Source: Maribacter sp.
GTDB taxonomy: Bacteria; Bacteroidota; Bacteroidia; Flavobacteriales; Flavobacteriaceae
Assembly: GCA_029287355.1 (NCBI GenBank)
Contig: JARFRH010000348.1
Coordinates: 1-35,431 of the forward strand
Length of the DNA: 35,431 nucleotides
Direction of reading: 5' to 3'
The notes beneath the pieces were generated by a model. The model was not told the origin of the DNA. It searched no databases and saw only the letters and a program-made list of their open reading frames with translations. This document shows positions 31,912 through 35,431 of this stretch, piece by piece (within the stretch, counting starts at the first letter, position 1; each line of letters begins with the position of its first letter). The position numbers were made by a program, and so were the translations under genes.

Positions 31912-34860
31912 ATGAAAAGAACCGTATCAAAATTAATTTGTGATGCCAATGAGGCTGTGGCTAGAGTTGCCCATAAAACGAATGAAGTATGCGCAATTTA
32001 TCCTATTACGCCAGCTTCTCCAATGGGTGAACATGTAGATGTGTTCAGCTCTATTGGTGAAAAAAACATATGGGACAATGTACCCAGGATTGTGGAAATG
32101 CAGAGTGAGGGAGGTGCTTCCGGTGCGGTTCATGGGTCTTTACAGGCAGGGGCCTTAACAACTACATTTACAGCTTCACAGGGCTTACTGTTAATGATAC
32201 CCAACATGTATAAGATAGCAGGTGAATTACTTCCAACGGTGATTCATGTTGCGGCCAGAACGGTGGCCACACATGCACTTTCCATTTTTGGCGACCATTC
32301 AGATGTAATGGCCACGAGACAAACCGGGTTTTCAATGCTGTTCGGGGGTTCGGTGCAGGAGGCAATGGACTTCGCACTTATTGCCCAAGTGGCAACCTTG
32401 CGTTCAAGAATACCATTTTTAAATATTTTTGATGGCTTTAGAACCTCACATGAAATTTCCAAAATCGATGCCATTTCCGATGATGTGATCAAGGCAATGA
32501 TGCCTGAGGATAAGATTATGGACCATAAAAATAGATCGCTGGATCCAGACCATCCGGTTATAAGAGGTACATCACAAAACCCCGATGTGTTCTTTCAAGC
32601 TCGGGAAGCTGCCAATTCCTATTATCAAAAAGTGCCCGACATCGTACAGAAAACAATGGATGAGTTTTATGATCATACCGGTCGCAAATACAGCTTGTTC
32701 TACTATTTAGGACATCCCGAGGCCGAACGCGTCATTATTATTATGGGTTCAGGTCAAGGTGCGGCCAGGGAAACCGTAAATGTCATGGTGGATAAAGGGG
32801 AAAAAGTAGGTGCCCTTTTTGTTCGTTTATTCAGACCTTTTTCCATTGACCATTTTATCAATGAACTACCAAAGACAGTCAAAAAAATTGCGGTATTAGA
32901 CAGGACAAAAGAACCTGGTAGTACTGGGGAACCTTTGTATTTGGATGTAATTACGGCCTTGACCGAAAGCGATAGGGAAATGCCAGTGGTAATTGGAGGG
33001 CGGTACGGACTGTCATCCAAGGAATTTACACCAAAAATGGTAAAAGGCGTCTATGATGAATTGTTAAAGCACAAACCTAAAAACCATTTTACGGTTGGTA
33101 TTAATGACGATGTCACCCATACTAGTTTAGCAATCGATGAGCGCTTTAACATTGCGCCTTCAACAATTAACTGTATGTTCTACGGTCTAGGTTCTGATGG
33201 TACGGTGGGGGCAAATAAAAATTCCATTAAAATTATCGGGGATACCACCGATAATTTTGTACAGGGTTATTTTGTATACGACTCCAAAAAAGCAGGTGCC
33301 CAAACTATTTCGCATCTGCGTTTTGGTCCAGAGCCCATTTACTCTAGCTATTTAATCGACAAGGCGGATTTTATTGCTAGCCATCAATTCAATTTTATTG
33401 AAAAATACAATATGGTTGCCGATTTAAAGCATGGAGGAACCTTCTTGTTGAACTCACCTTATTCCAAAGACGAAATATGGGATAGACTGCCCAAAAGACT
33501 TCAAAGGGAAATTATAGAAAAAGAAGCGAACTTTTATATAATCGATGCTAGCAAGGTGGCACAGGAATCAAATCTTGGCAAACGAACAAATACCGTTTTG
33601 CAAACGTGCTTCTTTGCCATTTCCGGAATCTTGCCAAAAGACGAAGCTATACAGAGAATAAAGGACGCCATTGTTAAATCGTATTCCCATAAAGGGGATA
33701 AGATCGTAAAAATGAACTTTAATGCCGTTGACAATTCCCTTGCCAATTTAGTTAAGGTAGATTACCCAAAACAGATTACAAGCGATAAGGAATTGCAAAC
33801 TGCAATGTTGAATTCGCCCGAAGGTTTTGTCAAAGAAGTCTTGGAAGAAATATTGGCGGGATTCGGTGATGAGCTTCCGGTAAGTGCCTTTCCCGTTGAC
33901 GGTACTTTCCCAACAGGAACTGCCCAATACGAAAAGAGTGGCATTGCGGATTTTATTCCAATATGGGATGATGAGGTACTTTGTACCCAATGTAATAAGT
34001 GTGTCGCCATATGTCCCCATGCAGCCATTCGGGCCAAAGTCGTTCCTAATGCAGAATTGATAGGTGCGCCTGCATCCTTAAAACGTGTTCCGGCAAAAGG
34101 AAGACCTTTTACTAGTGGCACAGAATCCTATGTACTACAGGTCTCACCCGAAGATTGTACCGGCTGCGATCTTTGTGTTGCGGTATGCCCCGCTGAAAGT
34201 AAGGAGGTAGAGAACTTCAAATCGATCAATATGAGGAAAAAAATCGACGTTGATGCCGAGGAAATTGTGAATTGGGACTATTTCATCGATCTTCCCGATT
34301 ATGATCGCACCGCATTACAGATAACCAACGTAAAGGGATCTCAATTTTTGGAACCGTTGTTCGAATTTTCTGGAGCCTGTTCAGGTTGTGGGGAAACACC
34401 CTATATCAAAATGCTTACCCAATTATATGGGGATAGTATTTTAATTGCCAATGCAACTGGATGTTCCTCTATTTACGGAGGTAACCTGCCCACTACACCC
34501 TATAAAACCAACAAAGAGGGCAGAGGTCCGGCATGGGCGAATTCATTGTTTGAAGATAACGCTGAGTTCGGTTTTGGTATGAAGTTGGCCTTGACCAAAA
34601 AACAGGAGATTGCAGTGAATTTGCTCAAGACATTACAACCTTTGATCGGCGATGAACTGGTTGAAGCGATTTTGAACAATATCGAAGAAACCGAGGAGCA
34701 GCGAAGTCTAAAATTTGCCCATTTGAATGAACTCAAAGACATCTTGGCCACCATTAAAAATGCCGATGCGGAAAAATTGAATCAACTGACCCAATATCTG
34801 CGTAAAAAGGCGGTTTGGATACTTGGGGGTGATGGTTGGGCCTATGATATAGGCTACTGA
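31912..34860 (+). CDS. nifJ: Pyruvate:ferredoxin (flavodoxin) oxidoreductase, N-terminal 982 residues, interrupted
   Basis: Converts pyruvate and CoA to acetyl-CoA and CO2, reducing ferredoxin or flavodoxin. Domains in order: pyruvate-binding domain I starting [31 protein letters not shown]; transketolase C-like and gamma domains; two ferredoxin-type clusters at C691/C694/C697/C701 and C749/C752/C755/C759; and the proximal cluster with C823, C826 (CSGCGE) and C851 (ATGCSS). The reading frame stops at TGA 34858-34860 right after [11 protein letters not shown], within the thiamine-diphosphate motif. The same frame continues and codes for the rest of the enzyme (next entry), so this is an interruption, not a natural end. 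The family has Gly at the TGA position. As written, the product would lack the thiamine-binding completion and be inactive. Confidence 0.9.
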   Translation: [982 protein letters not shown]

Positions 34861-34902
34861 GGTGTAGATAACGTTCTGGCATCGTGAGATTATATAAATA
34901 TT

Positions 34903-35394
34903 ATGGTTTTGGATACTGAAGTATATTCCAACACCGGTGGACAAACTTCAAAAGCGACGCCCTTGGGTGCAAGTGCCAAATTCTCGGTGTCCGGTAAAAG
35001 AACCAGTAAAAAAAGTCTGGCGCTTCAGGCGGTTTCTTATGAAAATGTATATGTGGCCCAAGTCGCCATGGGGGCGAAAGACTTACAAACGCTAAAGGCC
35101 ATTGAAGAGGCGGCCGCATATCCCGGGCCATCCTTAATTGTTGCATATTCCCATTGTGGTGAACACGGTTATGATTTAAAGGATGGGGCCCTACAACAGA
35201 AAAAAGCGGTGGAAACCGGGTATTGGCCACTATTTAGATTTGACCCTTCAAAACCCAAAGGGAAAAAGTTTAAATTGGATTCAAAGACTCCTAGTGCTCC
35301 TCTAAGCCATTTTATGTACAATGAAACCCGTTTTACAAGGGTGGTCAAGGATGATGCGGAGTTGGGGGCTAAACTACTTAAGCAAGCTCAGGAA
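34903..35394 (+). CDS. nifJ: nifJ, C-terminal part in the same frame, cut off by the contig end
   Basis: Same frame as the upstream part. Between them the frame reads, after the TGA at 34858, GVDNVLAS, a second TGA at 34885-34887, then DYINI before the ATG at 34903. The family sequence here is GGLDHVLASG, so both TGA codons fall on conserved glycines. From [14 protein letters not shown] onward the thiamine/magnesium motif and the C-terminal domain (YVAQVAMGAKDLQTL, GPSLIVAYSHC, ETGYWPLFRF) look intact. Real sequence ends at about 35394; the apparent last residues and stop at 35413-35415 come from adapter. About 1161 codons of a protein usually near 1180-1200 are covered when both parts are joined. 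An independent protein is very unlikely. Confidence 0.85.
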
Positions 35395-35431
35395 CTGTCT
35401 CTTATACACATCTGACGCTGCCGACGACCTG
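35395..35431. other. Nextera transposon adapter contamination
   Basis: The 19-base Tn5 mosaic end CTGTCTCTTATACACATCT occupies 35395-35413 and is followed by GACGCTGCCGACGA (35414-35427), the remainder of the Nextera read-1 adapter in reverse complement. The last four bases CCTG may be the start of an index. This is library sequence, not genome. Anything translated through it, including the stop at 35413-35415, is artificial. Confidence 0.97.

Noticed and set aside
34858-34887. UGA read as glycine throughout this genome (alternative genetic code)
   Set aside because: tyrS, trmB, the MGMT-like gene, nuoJ and nuoM all end at TGA exactly where their families end, and no other gene in the window has an internal TGA.
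34903-35415. A separate 170-residue protein ending LSLIHI
   Set aside because: It is the in-frame continuation of nifJ, and its last residues and stop are encoded by Nextera adapter.
1-35431. CRISPR arrays, insertion sequences, prophage, rRNA or tRNA genes
   Set aside because: No regularly spaced long repeats, transposase or phage motifs, and no cloverleaf-like or rRNA sequence were noticed on either strand; no tRNA search program could be run.

Overview
The window looks like one contig from a flavobacterial genome (phylum Bacteroidota, probably a marine Flavobacteriaceae relative). Signs of this are TAnnTTTG-type -7 promoter boxes, type IX secretion C-terminal sorting domains, the order glycosyltransferase - dihydroorotase - DUF4296 lipoprotein - epimerase - tyrS, and short lipoprotein signals ending in FFSC or LVSC. 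The right end carries 33 bases of Nextera transposon adapter (35395-35427), so this is a draft short-read assembly. The left end (1 to about 225) is full of apparent substitutions. Both ends should be read with caution.

Layout. 1-5.2 kb: a damaged dolichol/polyprenol-phosphate mannosyltransferase-like gene, dihydroorotase, a DUF4296 lipoprotein, an opposing NAD-dependent epimerase, tyrosyl-tRNA synthetase and a small lipoprotein. 5.2-7.1 kb (minus strand): a LuxE-like acyl-protein synthetase and two tiny proteins that are almost only a signal peptide plus a type IX sorting domain. 7.3-9.1 kb: a PhoB/PhoR-type two-component system with a probable PHO box in front. 9.2-13.5 kb: trmB, a LysE-family exporter, an MGMT-like protein without the catalytic cysteine, an Mrp/ApbC ATPase, an Nfu scaffold and a thioredoxin-reductase-like ferredoxin-NADP reductase. 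13.6-17.7 kb: an ABC exporter (minus) and a penicillin-acylase-family lipoprotein (plus).

17.7-35.4 kb is the most interesting part. A minus-strand operon of about 13 kb runs korA-korB-nuoA-B-C-D-H-I-J-K-L-M-N-(109-aa unknown protein). The NADH-oxidising module nuoE, nuoF and nuoG is absent: nuoD and nuoH are 9 bases apart. In its place the operon starts with both subunits of a 2-oxoacid:ferredoxin oxidoreductase. Divergently transcribed are a two-cluster ferredoxin and a pyruvate:ferredoxin oxidoreductase (nifJ). My reading is a ferredoxin-driven respiratory chain: 2-oxoglutarate and pyruvate are oxidised by KorAB and NifJ, electrons pass to ferredoxin, and an 11-subunit complex I delivers them to quinone while pumping ions, with no NADH step. 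EFG-less complex I is known in other lineages (Bacteroides, Campylobacter, cyanobacteria, archaea). The genetic fusion of KorAB to it, and the conserved-looking unknown protein at the operon tail, are what deserve a second look.

nifJ is broken as written. Two in-frame TGA codons stand where the family has conserved glycines in the thiamine-diphosphate motif, and the reading frame continues intact beyond them. Sequencing error, a real pseudogene, or recoding are all possible; error or decay is most likely because TGA is an ordinary stop elsewhere in this window. No rRNA, tRNA, CRISPR array, insertion sequence or phage gene was recognised.
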